From Lawsonella clevelandensis (GTDB lineage Bacteria > Actinomycetota > Actinomycetes > Mycobacteriales > Mycobacteriaceae): a DNA stretch of 64,000 bases. The position numbers and the translations under genes were made by a program. Within the stretch, counting starts at the first letter, position 1; each line of letters starts with the position of its first letter. The stretch is taken from positions 1,796,552 to 1,860,551 of the forward strand of contig NZ_CP009312.1 of assembly GCF_001293125.1 (NCBI RefSeq), written 5' to 3'. Below, one piece after another: positions 1-8,561 of this stretch. The notes under the pieces were generated by a model. It worked only from the letters and a program-made list of their open reading frames with translations. It was not told the origin of the DNA and made no database searches.

Positions 1-340
1 TATGTTCGGCCGGCGCCGGTATCTTCCCGAACTGACCTCCAGCAATCGGGTTGTGCGGGAAAACGCCGAGCGAGCTGCTCTTAACGCGCCTATTCAAGGC
101 ACCGCCGCAGACATCATCAAATTGGCGATGCTGCGGGTGGATTCCGCCCTACACGACTCTGACCTGCGCTCTCGTGTTCTTCTGCAGGTACATGACGAGC
201 TGGTGTGTGAGGTTGCGCCAGGCGAGCGGGAGGCGTTGCAAGCTTTGGTGTCGGAGTGTATGGACTCTGCTGTCGAGTTGGCAGTCCCGCTGGAAGTTTC
301 GGTTGGTTTTGGGGCTACATGGAATGCTGCCGCGCATTAA
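1..340 (+). CDS. polA: DNA polymerase I, C-terminal fragment (gene enters from left edge)
   Basis: Only the last ~112 codons of the gene are in the window; the real start lies upstream. The fragment is the end of the family A polymerase domain. It carries the helix segment NAPIQGTAADIIKLAM and polymerase motif C, LLQVHDELVCEV, whose Asp and Glu are part of the metal-binding active site. The frame ends with GATWNAAAH and a TAA. The enzyme fills gaps after nucleotide excision repair and removes Okazaki primers; uvrB and uvrA lie downstream in this window. Being next to rpsA is the usual order in Mycobacteriales. The identification is secure; whether the N-terminal exonuclease domains are present cannot be seen. 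Confidence 0.96.
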   Translation, partial: MFGRRRYLPELTSSNRVVRENAERAALNAPIQGTAADIIKLAMLRVDSALHDSDLRSRVLLQVHDELVCEVAPGEREALQALVSECMDSAVELAVPLEVSVGFGATWNAAAH

Positions 341-461
341 GTGAACAGTGGATTACCAGCGTTAATGTAGCTTGTCTCACGCTGTAGTGAGCGGTAGTAT
401 TGGTAACTGCGTGTGTTCCGTCCGGGCTGCTGTGTTCCTTTCCGGGGTGCGGACGCAGGCA

Positions 462-490
462 ATGACCGTTCCATGAACACCTGATACATT
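462..490 (+). promoter_or_regulatory. Candidate rpsA promoter
   Basis: ATGACC at 462-467 (four of six matches to TTGACA), a 17-nt spacer, and TACATT at 485-490 (fits the actinobacterial TANNNT -10). Transcription would start near 497, giving a short 5' UTR of about 18 nt before the rpsA ATG at 515, with GGAG at 500-503 as ribosome binding site. Called by eye only. Confidence 0.35.
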
Positions 491-514
491 CCGTAGTCCG
501 GAGTTACCAACCCT

Positions 515-1957
515 ATGACCACTACTAACAATACTCAGCAGGTAGCCGTCAACGATATCGGCACTGCTGAGGACTTCCTCGCCGCTGTCGACGCCACCAT
601 CAAGTACTTCAACGACGGTGACATTGTCGAAGGCACTGTCGTCAAGATCGACCACGACGAGGTTCTCCTCGATATCGGCTACAAGACCGAAGGCGTCATC
701 CTTTCTCGTGAGCTTTCCATCAAGCACGATGTCGACCCCAGCGAAATCGTCGAAGTTGGCGACACCATTGAAGCCCTTGTTCTCACTAAAGAGGACAAAG
801 AAGGCCGTCTGATGCTGTCCAAGAAGCGTGCTCAGTACGAGCGTGCTTGGGGTGCCATCGAAGAACTCAAAGAAAAGGACGAGCCAGTCAAGGGCACCGT
901 TATCGAGGTCGTCAAGGGCGGCCTCATCATGGATATCGGACTGCGCGGCTTCCTGCCTGCCTCCCTCGTGGAAATGCGTCGCGTCCGCGATTTGCAGCCT
1001 TATGTTGGCAAGGAACTTGAAGCCAAGATCATCGAGCTCGACAAGAACCGCAACAACGTTGTGCTGTCCCGTCGCGCATTCCTCGAGCAGACCCAGTCTG
1101 AGGTTCGCTCTGAGTTCCTCAACCAGCTGCAGAAGGGCCAGATCCGCAAGGGTGTCGTGTCCTCTATCGTCAACTTTGGTGCCTTCGTGGATCTGGGCGG
1201 CGTAGACGGACTCGTCCACGTCTCCGAGCTGTCCTGGAAGCACATCGATCACCCGTCCGAGGTTGTCGAGGTCGGTCAGGAAGTCACTGTCGAGGTTCTC
1301 GATGTCGACATGGACCGCGAGCGTGTTTCCCTGTCCCTCAAGGCTACCCAGGAAGATCCCTGGCGCCAGTTCGCCCGCACCCACGCTATCGGCCAGATTG
1401 TGCCCGGCAAGGTCACCAAGCTCGTTCCGTTCGGTGCCTTTGTGCGTGTCGAAGAGGGTATCGAGGGTCTCGTCCACATCTCCGAACTGGCCGAGCGCCA
1501 CGTGGATGTTCCGGATCAGGTCGTCACCGTCGGCCAGGAGGTCATGGTTAAGGTTATCGACATCGACCTCGAGCGTCGTCGTATCTCCCTGTCCCTCAAA
1601 CAAGCTGACATCGACTACACCGAAGAGTTCGATCCCGCCAAGTATGGTATGTCCGACTCCTACGACGAGCAGGGCAACTACATCTTCCCCGAAGGCTTCG
1701 ACCCTGAAACTAACGAATGGATCGAAGGCTACGAGAAGCAGCGTGAAGAGTGGGAGGACCGCTACGCAGAAGCCGAGCGTCGCCACCAGCTCCACACCAA
1801 GCAGGTGGAAGCTAACCGTATCGCTGCCGCTGAAGCTGGCGAAGCTGCCCCCGAGGGCGACTACACCGCACAGGCTCCGGCTGCTGACGAAGCCCACGGC
1901 TCCCTTGCCTCTGACGAGCAGCTCAACGCCCTGCGTGAGAAGCTTGCCGGCAACTAG
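515..1957 (+). CDS. rpsA: 30S ribosomal protein S1
   Basis: 480 aa, the usual length for actinobacterial S1. Four S1/OB-fold RNA-binding repeats are visible at roughly residues 35-107, 121-190, 208-277 and 292-363. The last two have the canonical GAFV...GLVH(V/I)SEL pattern; the first two are more divergent, as expected for the domains that dock S1 on the 30S subunit. A ~115-residue C-terminal tail follows, rich in Glu and Ala. S1 binds mRNA upstream of the start codon; in mycobacteria it has also been linked to trans-translation and pyrazinoic acid, although that link is debated. The start ATG at 515 has GGAG 11 nt upstream. It is flanked by a candidate promoter and a strong terminator, so it is probably monocistronic and highly expressed. 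Confidence 0.97.
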   Translation: MTTTNNTQQVAVNDIGTAEDFLAAVDATIKYFNDGDIVEGTVVKIDHDEVLLDIGYKTEGVILSRELSIKHDVDPSEIVEVGDTIEALVLTKEDKEGRLMLSKKRAQYERAWGAIEELKEKDEPVKGTVIEVVKGGLIMDIGLRGFLPASLVEMRRVRDLQPYVGKELEAKIIELDKNRNNVVLSRRAFLEQTQSEVRSEFLNQLQKGQIRKGVVSSIVNFGAFVDLGGVDGLVHVSELSWKHIDHPSEVVEVGQEVTVEVLDVDMDRERVSLSLKATQEDPWRQFARTHAIGQIVPGKVTKLVPFGAFVRVEEGIEGLVHISELAERHVDVPDQVVTVGQEVMVKVIDIDLERRRISLSLKQADIDYTEEFDPAKYGMSDSYDEQGNYIFPEGFDPETNEWIEGYEKQREEWEDRYAEAERRHQLHTKQVEANRIAAAEAGEAAPEGDYTAQAPAADEAHGSLASDEQLNALREKLAGN

Positions 1958-2004
1958 TCGTTACTAGCGCGGACACGTACCCCGGTACTGTCTCACTACA
2001 CGTT

Positions 2005-2045
2005 AAAACTGCGGAGGAAGCATCTTGCTTCCTCCGCAGTTTTTA
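2005..2045 (+). terminator. Rho-independent terminator after rpsA
   Basis: A perfect 18-bp inverted repeat: 2005-2022 pairs with 2026-2043 around a TCT triloop, and a run of T continues to 2044. It lies 47 nt after the rpsA stop and separates rpsA from coaE. As the stem is symmetrical with A-rich and T-rich ends it could work in both directions. Confidence 0.93.
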
Positions 2046-2107
2046 TCTTCATTTACTAGACTGGGTTCGGCAAAGTCAGACGGCTCACTACAAGGAGAGG
2101 AACGCAT

Positions 2108-2701
2108 GTGATTGGCCTGTCTGGAGGAATTGGATCGGGAAAATCTACGGTGGCCGCAGTATGGCGAGAACTGGGCGCCACTGTAGTCGATGCCGATCAC
2201 GTGGCGCGGGAAGTCGTTGCGCCAGGAACACCAGGGCTAGCAGCCTTAGCCGCAGAGTTTGGAGACGACCTAATTCAGCCAGACGGAACACTAAACCGGG
2301 CGCTCTTGGCGCAGCGTGCATTTGTGGATTCCGTGCACACCGAGCGGCTCAACAGCATTCTTCAGCCTGCTATCGCTGCACGCTCAGCAGAACTTCTTGC
2401 TGTGGCTCCTTGTCCACAGCTGGCTGTTTATGATGTCCCGCTTCTCGTCGAACATGACATGGCTGGCATGTTCGAGCATATTGTCATGGTGTTATCGCCA
2501 GCGGAGCAGCGTCTAGAGAGACTCGTCCACCAGCGTGGTTTGGCTACTGACGATGCTCGAGCACGCATGGCACAACAGGCCACTGATGCCCAACGACGGG
2601 AAATCGCCGACATCATTATCGACAATGATGGCACAGTGGACGAATTGAGAGAACGAGCCAGCAGTGTGTGGCGTTACCTAGAAAGCTGCTGTTCCACGTA
2701 G
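2108..2701 (+). CDS. coaE: Dephospho-CoA kinase
   Basis: 197 aa; phosphorylates the 3' hydroxyl of dephospho-CoA, the last step of coenzyme A synthesis, in the cytosol. The Walker A loop GGIGSGKST is at residues 6-14 and the characteristic DADHVAREVV segment follows near residue 33. The chosen start is GTG at 2108, right before IGLSGG, with AAGGAGAGGAA at 2091-2101; the ATG two bases earlier is out of frame and stops at once. Unlike the mycobacterial protein, which carries a second C-terminal domain and is about twice as long, this one ends after the kinase domain. Its last 28 bp overlap the convergent phosphatase gene. Confidence 0.95.
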   Translation: MIGLSGGIGSGKSTVAAVWRELGATVVDADHVAREVVAPGTPGLAALAAEFGDDLIQPDGTLNRALLAQRAFVDSVHTERLNSILQPAIAARSAELLAVAPCPQLAVYDVPLLVEHDMAGMFEHIVMVLSPAEQRLERLVHQRGLATDDARARMAQQATDAQRREIADIIIDNDGTVDELRERASSVWRYLESCCST

Positions 2702-3204
2702 TCGACAATTGCGGGAGCACACCGCTCTAGTGTTTCCCGTGTTGTCACAAAATCTTGTGGACCTCCATACCAAGGGTCTTCTACATCGAGAATCTGGTCC
2801 GCAACCTCTGTAGTGATGATGCGCTGGGGGTTACAGACGTCGTCAAAGGTGCGGAAGAGCAAGACTGGGAGATTATGGAGCCCGAAACGCTGACAGAGTC
2901 GCTCCAGACCCCATACATGGCCGGTCGTCATTGCCAGGATGAGGTCAGCCTGCGAGAGCTCTGCACGAGTGGCCTGGTGCGCCCGGTGTACTGGGGTCGG
3001 ATAGCCCGCACGTGCCAACTCTCCTTGTGCACGATAGTCGATACCGTTGCCGGTTTCTTCTTTGCTTACTCCCGCTGAGCGGATCTCAATAGTGGAGGGG
3101 TCGAGACCACGTGCTGCAGCTTCTTCTCGAACGATAATCTCAGCCATGATCGACCGGCAGATATTACCGGTGCAGATCATGAGAATTCGGTAGGGAGTGG
3201 GCAT
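2674..3204 (-). CDS. Low-molecular-weight protein tyrosine phosphatase family
   Basis: 176 aa. The N-terminus carries the C-X5-R-S phosphate-binding loop CTGNICRS, with nucleophile Cys11 and Arg17. The general-acid Asp lies in the late DPWYGG motif near residue 147. This is the classic two-point signature of the LMW-PTP fold. Family members remove phosphate from protein tyrosines or, in some branches, act on small molecules or arsenate; the substrate cannot be read from the sequence. The ATG at 3204 has a strong AAAGGAG 8 nt upstream on the minus strand. The 3' end overlaps coaE by 28 bp tail to tail. A nearby tyrosine kinase is not seen. It is followed at a distance by no other gene on this strand. 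Confidence 0.88.
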   Translation of the reverse strand: MPTPYRILMICTGNICRSIMAEIIVREEAAARGLDPSTIEIRSAGVSKEETGNGIDYRAQGELARAGYPTPVHRAHQATRAELSQADLILAMTTGHVWGLERLCQRFGLHNLPVLLFRTFDDVCNPQRIITTEVADQILDVEDPWYGGPQDFVTTRETLERCAPAIVDYVEQQLSR

Positions 3205-3233
3205 GGTGCAGTCTCCTTTGGGCGATAAACGAA

Positions 3234-3275
3234 CGCCGCATCTCTTTCTCTCGGGAGGAGGAAGAAAATGCGGCG
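3234..3275 (-). terminator. Inverted repeat downstream of the LacI gene
   Basis: An 8-bp stem, 3234-3241 (CGCCGCAT) with 3268-3275 (ATGCGGCG). The sequence inside (TCTTTCTC against GAGGAAGA) can extend the pairing. It sits just after the lacI stop and before the phosphatase gene on the minus strand. There is no clean T-run, so termination strength is uncertain. Confidence 0.5.
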
Positions 3276-3292
3276 GCTCGTGGGGAGTGTCG

Positions 3293-4321
3293 TTAACGAC
3301 GCAGGCTATGAACGCGGTCGGTAGATTCGCGCTCGACCAGCTTCATTTGTACGGTAGTGGTGAGGTGGCCGATATCGCGATGCTGGTGCCGGAGCTGTTC
3401 TAGCAGCTGGCTGAAGGCCAGTGAGCCTTGAGTACGCCGAGATGCGGTAACGGTGGTGAGAGCGGGGGTTACCAGTGCGCTCATGAAGATATTATCGGTG
3501 CCCACCACGGATACATCGCGGGGGACGTCAATGCCCACAGACTTTACGGCAATCATGAAGCCCATGGCCATGAGGTCGTTGTGGGCAATGACAGCGGAGG
3601 TACGGCGTTGCATCCATTCGCGGGCGGCAGCGGCGCCACCGGCGACGGTGGGGCGGCGCGGGGGTGTACGACGGATGGCCATCTTGCGGCGGGAGCACTG
3701 TTCGAGGAGTGCCTGCCACCGCTGGGCGTCATCGTAGGAATGGACGGGGCCCGGGAGGAAGGTGAGGGAGCGGTGGCCGAGATCGTACAGATGGGCGACC
3801 ATTTCTTGGACGCCTTGGCGGGCATCGCTAATGACGGCGGGGACGCCGGGAACCTCACGGTTCAGAGTGACGACTGGGCGCTGCTTGGCCATTGCCTGGA
3901 TGGCGGCATCGGGGAGACGCGGGGAGACCAGGATGAGACCTTCGGCGAGTCCCATGGAACGTTCGAGGGTTTCGCTGTTCTGGTCGTCGATCTCGGTAGC
4001 ATCAAGCAGAATGGTCGAGTATCCAGCAGCAAGTGCCTCACGGCGGATGCCTTTAATAGTTTCTGCGTATGTCGGGTTGGCAATATCGGGAACCGCAACG
4101 GCAATGAGTTGAGTGGACTGTGCAGAAGTGAAGCTGACAGTTGCCGCCCGGTAGCCTATTTTCTCCGCAACTTTGCGAACTCGGGCTGCGGTTTCGGCAT
4201 TGACACGTCCGGGGCGGGAGAAGGTGCGGGACACTGTGGAGGGTGCCACTCCGGCTTCACGGGCTACGTCATAGATGGTGACGCGCTTGGCATCACTGGA
4301 AGACTTACTCTTACTGCTCAC
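3293..4321 (-). CDS. LacI-family transcriptional regulator
   Basis: 342 aa. Residues about 14-60 form the LacI helix-turn-helix plus hinge helix (VTIYDVAREAGVAPSTVSRTFSRPGRV). The rest is a periplasmic-binding-protein-like effector domain, including the GTDNIFMSALVTPALTTV segment typical of the family. The start is GTG at 4321, after which a short Ser/Lys-rich leader precedes the HTH. It lies 165 bp downstream of malQ on the same strand, so control of alpha-glucan or maltodextrin use is a reasonable inference, with a sugar or sugar phosphate as effector. A palindrome in its own upstream region (near 4426-4437) may be its operator. Confidence in the family is high; the regulon is inferred. Confidence 0.9.
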   Translation of the reverse strand: MSSKSKSSSDAKRVTIYDVAREAGVAPSTVSRTFSRPGRVNAETAARVRKVAEKIGYRAATVSFTSAQSTQLIAVAVPDIANPTYAETIKGIRREALAAGYSTILLDATEIDDQNSETLERSMGLAEGLILVSPRLPDAAIQAMAKQRPVVTLNREVPGVPAVISDARQGVQEMVAHLYDLGHRSLTFLPGPVHSYDDAQRWQALLEQCSRRKMAIRRTPPRRPTVAGGAAAAREWMQRRTSAVIAHNDLMAMGFMIAVKSVGIDVPRDVSVVGTDNIFMSALVTPALTTVTASRRTQGSLAFSQLLEQLRHQHRDIGHLTTTVQMKLVERESTDRVHSLRR

Positions 4322-4413
4322 GCGGATAAGTGTAGTTTAGTTGCCGTAGCTTGCCAAACTGGTCTTAGCCTTTCACCTGCGGTTCTTCAAAAGATGAAAA
4401 GTATTTTTCGAGA

Positions 4414-4438
4414 TTTTGGCCTCACTTTCGCGCCAAAA
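4414..4438 (-). promoter_or_regulatory. Palindromic site upstream of lacI, candidate operator
   Basis: TTTTGGC at 4414-4420 is repeated inverted as GCCAAAA at 4432-4438. Inside, TTTCGCGCCAAA at 4426-4437 is itself a near-palindrome with a central CG, the usual layout of LacI-family operators. Located 93-117 bp upstream of the lacI start, in the malQ-lacI gap. No second copy was found upstream of malQ. Confidence 0.35.
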
Positions 4439-4486
4439 GAGTAATCATTTTTGACTGCAAAAATCGGCACAAAAGTCAAGGAGTAT

Positions 4487-6562
4487 TTAGATATTGTCCA
4501 TAACATCACGCTTCAAAGCGGTCCACAATGGCGACTCCTGTACCTGCTGCAGACTAACGGCATGGCCGTCGCGATCACAGAGGGGAACCAACCAGTTGGG
4601 GTATTCCGTATCGGTACCCGGCACGTTTTCAGAACGCTGATCCGCCACGATGTCGACGAGGGCAATAGCTTTAGCAGTGGCAGGGGCGAGCCACATCAGC
4701 TGATGAATCGCCAGAACTTCTGCGTCGCTGCCAGGGAATGTGTCGCTGGGCCATACTCCCATGCGAGTCCCCATTTCTACAATGTCAGCACGGTTACGGA
4801 GATAATCCTGCCACTCAGCCTCTCGGGATTGTCCCAAGATACCCAAGCTGTCCCGCAGGTCTACCTGCTTTCCCGCAAGGTAAGCGGAGACAGGCGGCAT
4901 GTCATGCGTACTCACCGTCATCATGCAGTCGCGACGGATGGTATCGGGAACACGTAGTTGGCCGTTGTCGTCGTACTCGTACCAGAGTACAGATGTTCCC
5001 CAAATGCCGTAGTGGGATAGTGCTTCTCGCACATAATCTTCAACAGTTCCGAGATCCTCGCCGATAATGACACAGCCGTGCCGATTCGCTTCGAGGATGA
5101 CGATGCGCAGCAGGTCATCATAAGGGAAGGGAACATAAACACCAGCAGTGGGAGGCATTCCGCGGGGAATCCACCACAAACGGAAAAGACCCAAAATGTG
5201 GTCAATTCGTACCCCACCACCCGTTTCGCAGAGTTTGCGAATCATCTGAACAAAGGGAGCATATCCCGCTTCCTGCAGCGACTGCGGATGCCATGGTGGC
5301 TGATTCCAGTTCTGCCCCAACTGATTGTAGGCGTCTGGTGGAGCACCAACGGTTACCTCCGGCACCATCAGGGAGGAGAGGGACCAGACGTCGGCAGAGT
5401 GGAGCCCCACTCCGACGGCCAGATCGTGTACGATGCCGATACTCATCCCCGCAGCCTTAGCTGCCCGTTGCACATCCCGTAGCTGTTCCGTAAGAAGGAA
5501 CTGTACCCACTGGTGGAATTTCAGCCGTTTGGCATGCTCCACAGATTTCTCTACTGCCCATGCAGAAGAGGGCCCATGGTCGCCCTCCCAGAGAATCGGA
5601 TGGTCCTCCCCATACTCTTCGACCAGCGCACACCACAACGCGTAGTCCCGCAGCTGGCTTCCCTCCCGCTGGCAGAACTCCTCGAAAAGATCGAGGCGGA
5701 GAGTGTACATGCTGTCACCGAACAAGAGTTCTAGTGCGGCTATCTTCGCAGTGTGGACGGCACTGCGATCAAGTAGTTCCGGGGAGTGGTTGCGAGCTTT
5801 CAGGGGCGCTGCGAGCGTATCAATGGCAGCACGACACTCTGCCGATGCCGAGTGGTATTCCGGCAGATCCTCGATCGACAGCATAAGAACAGACAGGTAG
5901 CGGCGGGATCGGGGTAAATAGGGAGAGTTTTCTACGGGGGTGACTGGGGAACCCGCGTGGATGGGGTTGATGCTGACAAAGTCGGCACCTTGCTGGGCGG
6001 CCCATTGGCACAGCTCTTTGAGGTCGTGGCTATCTCCCATGGACCAGGACTGGTCACCGCGAAGCGCGTAAATTTGGGCTGTCAACCCCCATACGTTCTG
6101 CTGATCCGGAAGAACGTGGAGATGAGCAGGGGTCACGATAATGTGGGTGGCCCGATAGGTGACATCAGCTGAAGTTACCACCAGCCGGTGGTAACCCTGG
6201 GGGAGAGCAGCTGGCAGTTCGACAGCCAACACCGGATCGATCTTCTCTGGAAGTTCAATAGTGACGAGGCGCAGCGGGATCCGCGAACTGTCCTCCAAAT
6301 GTACTTCCCAGTCGGCCAATTGCAGCAGATCCCACTCCGTCTGTGCTGCCGCGAGGGTCAGGTAGTGCAGTTTCTCCTCTTCCACCACAGCGGTGGCGGG
6401 GAGGCCCGCAAATCGTTGTTGAGATGACGCAGGAAGATGGGTCCCGAGCGCAGTCTCCACTGCCTTGAGCGAAACCGCAGAGTAGGGGTGCCATGTGTGG
6501 TCAGCCCCGCGGTAGCCGGCGGTGAGGCCCCACTTCTGGGAGGCGGCGTGCTGGTGCGTCAT
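4487..6562 (-). CDS. malQ: 4-alpha-glucanotransferase (amylomaltase)
   Basis: 691 aa from the ATG at 6562. GH77 family enzyme that moves maltosyl and longer glucan chains between 1,4-linked acceptors, used in maltodextrin and glycogen metabolism in the cytosol. Catalytic signatures are present in order: DFVSINPIHAGSP, the nucleophile segment GVRIDHILGLFRLWW, the acid/base segment IIGEDLGTVEDYV, and VSTHDMPPVSAYL with the third conserved Asp. The ~120-residue N-terminal part before the catalytic domain is typical of the long bacterial MalQ type. The reading frame stays open 99 codons upstream, but that part resembles no MalQ and lies opposite another gene, so the MTHQHAAS start is preferred; its Shine-Dalgarno sequence is weak. 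A LacI regulator follows downstream. Confidence 0.93.
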   Translation of the reverse strand: MTHQHAASQKWGLTAGYRGADHTWHPYSAVSLKAVETALGTHLPASSQQRFAGLPATAVVEEEKLHYLTLAAAQTEWDLLQLADWEVHLEDSSRIPLRLVTIELPEKIDPVLAVELPAALPQGYHRLVVTSADVTYRATHIIVTPAHLHVLPDQQNVWGLTAQIYALRGDQSWSMGDSHDLKELCQWAAQQGADFVSINPIHAGSPVTPVENSPYLPRSRRYLSVLMLSIEDLPEYHSASAECRAAIDTLAAPLKARNHSPELLDRSAVHTAKIAALELLFGDSMYTLRLDLFEEFCQREGSQLRDYALWCALVEEYGEDHPILWEGDHGPSSAWAVEKSVEHAKRLKFHQWVQFLLTEQLRDVQRAAKAAGMSIGIVHDLAVGVGLHSADVWSLSSLMVPEVTVGAPPDAYNQLGQNWNQPPWHPQSLQEAGYAPFVQMIRKLCETGGGVRIDHILGLFRLWWIPRGMPPTAGVYVPFPYDDLLRIVILEANRHGCVIIGEDLGTVEDYVREALSHYGIWGTSVLWYEYDDNGQLRVPDTIRRDCMMTVSTHDMPPVSAYLAGKQVDLRDSLGILGQSREAEWQDYLRNRADIVEMGTRMGVWPSDTFPGSDAEVLAIHQLMWLAPATAKAIALVDIVADQRSENVPGTDTEYPNWLVPLCDRDGHAVSLQQVQESPLWTALKRDVMDNI

Positions 6563-6704
6563 GTCTTTGATGCTACCGACCGGAGGAGAAAATGACTCCT
6601 GCGATGGGAACTGACAAGCCTGGTTATCCGTTTTAGAGTGGAGTAAAGGATTCCGTCCAGAGAGATGAATTCCCTCGTTACGTAGGAAAGGAAGTGGTGG
6701 AAGG

Positions 6705-7013
6705 GTGGCTAACCCATTGCCCGGGTGGGGAAAATACACATTTTTAGGGCCGGAAACTCTGTCCGTCGCCATCGATCCACGTACCGAGCGCTGTGAAGTA
6801 TTGGAAGGGGAGCTCGCCGGAAAGCGCTTCAATTCCGCTGTGCGCGCAGCACGCGCCATTTTGGCGACCTATCCTGGGATTCTCACTGCTTTGCCAAGTG
6901 CAGAACAGATGGCATTCCCTGGGGAACTTTGGCAGAAACAGAAAGTTTCGGTGGACTCCCGCACAGCAGACTCTTCAACCAGTACAGTCAAAGTGACTGC
7001 CCCGATGAGGTGA
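6705..7013 (+). CDS. Small protein of unknown function
   Basis: 102 aa from GTG at 6705, preceded by the purine-rich AGGAAAGGAAG. I do not recognise it. It has no membrane segment or signal peptide. The sequence has a compact N-terminal part with alternating strands and helix (TFLGPETLSVAID, then FNSAVRAARAILATYPGILTALPS) and a Ser/Thr-rich tail after residue ~80. It ends 9 bp before the next gene, so the two are probably cotranscribed. It runs divergently from malQ, 142 bp away. The antisense frame of malQ is also open here, but the good spacing to the next gene and the ribosome binding site favour this strand. Confidence 0.6.
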   Translation: MANPLPGWGKYTFLGPETLSVAIDPRTERCEVLEGELAGKRFNSAVRAARAILATYPGILTALPSAEQMAFPGELWQKQKVSVDSRTADSSTSTVKVTAPMR

Positions 7014-7022
7014 ATACTGATA

Positions 7023-8480
7023 ATGCCCAACCAAGGAAAACAGGTCAAAGTAGCTGTTGAAGAATGGCTGCGCGACGCTGCCATTCCCGTCACGAGCGCT
7101 GCCTATCGTCTCTCAGATAAAGCTGCTCTGGCATTGAGTGCCGGCTATTTGGACCAGAATATGCGGGGGATTCTGCACGCGCGCTTACAGAAAGGGTCCA
7201 CGACTCCGAGGACCGGAGGCGTGGAAGAGCTAAGCCGCATCGCCGCTACTGCCCACGAATGGCACGATGTCGCCAACGGTGACCCCACCACTGCACTCCG
7301 CAATGACAAGTTCATCACGGACGACGGCAAACTCATGGCGAATGATGTGCGGTCGGCACTGGCACATCGACGGTACCGTAAATACATGGGGTCGCTGGGT
7401 GGCTATCGTCGCGCCTTTGTCTCTGATCCAGCATTCGCCAAGTCGTGGATGGGACTGCGGGAAGAAAAACGCAACGGCATTTTCCTCAGTACGAACCAAC
7501 GCAACACCATCTTTGATGCGCTCTGCCGCTGCGCCGTTCCGAGCAAGGTGGACTACGCCGAGAAAGTGGGCCCCTCCACGGACCGCTACCGACTCCGGAC
7601 CTTTAACCGCACGGACCTTCCCCTCTGGGCATTTAACGCTGAGCAACAAGCGTTAGTGGAGAACCCAGAGGACCCGACGCAAAGTAGCTCCCCGTCCGCA
7701 TCCCGCAGAGCCGTCACTAGTGCTGATGGGCATGGCATGCAGAGTTCTGGAGCTGCACCGACTCGCTCAGCGAGCGCATTGGACACAGTTCTTGATCGTG
7801 TGCCTGATGCCCTGCGGGGTGATATCAGTTCAATGCGCAAGATTGTCAACGATGCAGTCTCCGGCATTTCCCGTGTCATCGCCGGGCGTCCCGTGGAAGA
7901 CGAGTCCTGGACCTCCAGCCGCGAACAGCTCCTCCGAGTACAGGCTGCCACCTTCTCCTTCGCCGACTCCTACGATGCTGCCCTCTACATTCTGGGTATC
8001 GTGATGGACCGCCTCGATCGATCACCTGCGTGGCACGGTGACGCACTCGCTACCCAAGCCTCGAGCATTGACATCACCGCCGAAGTGATGGAAGTAGCCA
8101 GTGATATTGTGGAGCTGCGAGACGTTTCTGCGGCACTGCGGAAGCGTGGTCTCCAGCACGGCGTTACCCACCGCAATCGCCTCCGGGAACTCGGAGAAGT
8201 CTGGACCGAACTTGTTGACCGTGTGGTTGCACTTGTCGCCTTGGCTGATGCGGTCGACATTGTCGATACCGAGTTGGTGCGCTGGAGTGACTACCGCTCC
8301 GTGGATGACTTGGATGACCGTATCGATAACCTCGTCGCACGCTCCGGATTCCGCACCACCTCCAACCAGATGGACCACTCTGTGCGCCAGGATATTGCCG
8401 AGTCGGGCAGGGTTATGGCTGTCGCCCGTTCCGTCATCGAACAGGAAATTGGAGTACTCGGTCGGGGAACACACAGCTAG
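7023..8480 (+). CDS. Uncharacterised 485-aa protein
   Basis: No family recognised. Three parts can be seen. Residues ~1-215 look globular and basic, with several Arg/Lys and aromatic residues (RRYRKYMGSLGGYRRAF, SWMGLREEKRNGIFLS). Residues ~216-255 are a Ser/Ala-rich linker, probably disordered. Residues ~256-485 are mostly amphipathic helix (RVPDALRGDISSMRKIVNDAVSG onward) with acidic stretches, perhaps a helical bundle or coiled coil. There is no signal peptide, no membrane segment, and no nucleotide-binding motif. It starts with ATG at 7023, 9 bp after a 102-aa gene, and the acyl-CoA ligase begins 81 bp downstream on the same strand. Base composition resembles the neighbours, so recent transfer is not indicated. 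Function unknown. Confidence 0.8.
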   Translation: MPNQGKQVKVAVEEWLRDAAIPVTSAAYRLSDKAALALSAGYLDQNMRGILHARLQKGSTTPRTGGVEELSRIAATAHEWHDVANGDPTTALRNDKFITDDGKLMANDVRSALAHRRYRKYMGSLGGYRRAFVSDPAFAKSWMGLREEKRNGIFLSTNQRNTIFDALCRCAVPSKVDYAEKVGPSTDRYRLRTFNRTDLPLWAFNAEQQALVENPEDPTQSSSPSASRRAVTSADGHGMQSSGAAPTRSASALDTVLDRVPDALRGDISSMRKIVNDAVSGISRVIAGRPVEDESWTSSREQLLRVQAATFSFADSYDAALYILGIVMDRLDRSPAWHGDALATQASSIDITAEVMEVASDIVELRDVSAALRKRGLQHGVTHRNRLRELGEVWTELVDRVVALVALADAVDIVDTELVRWSDYRSVDDLDDRIDNLVARSGFRTTSNQMDHSVRQDIAESGRVMAVARSVIEQEIGVLGRGTHS

Positions 8481-8561
8481 CACAGTGGCGTTGGTTCGCT
8501 CCTCTTCTTAAACTGAAGGGAAATCCTCCGATACAGGGGATTGCCGGGAGGAGTATGCGGA

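Noticed and set aside
377..1897. 506-codon open frame on the minus strand opposite rpsA
   Set aside because: Composition mirrors the highly biased codons of rpsA; no start signal and no recognisable domain. An antisense shadow.
3428..4444. 338-codon plus-strand open frame opposite lacI
   Set aside because: Gly/Asp-rich product without a domain; the opposite strand encodes a clear LacI regulator.
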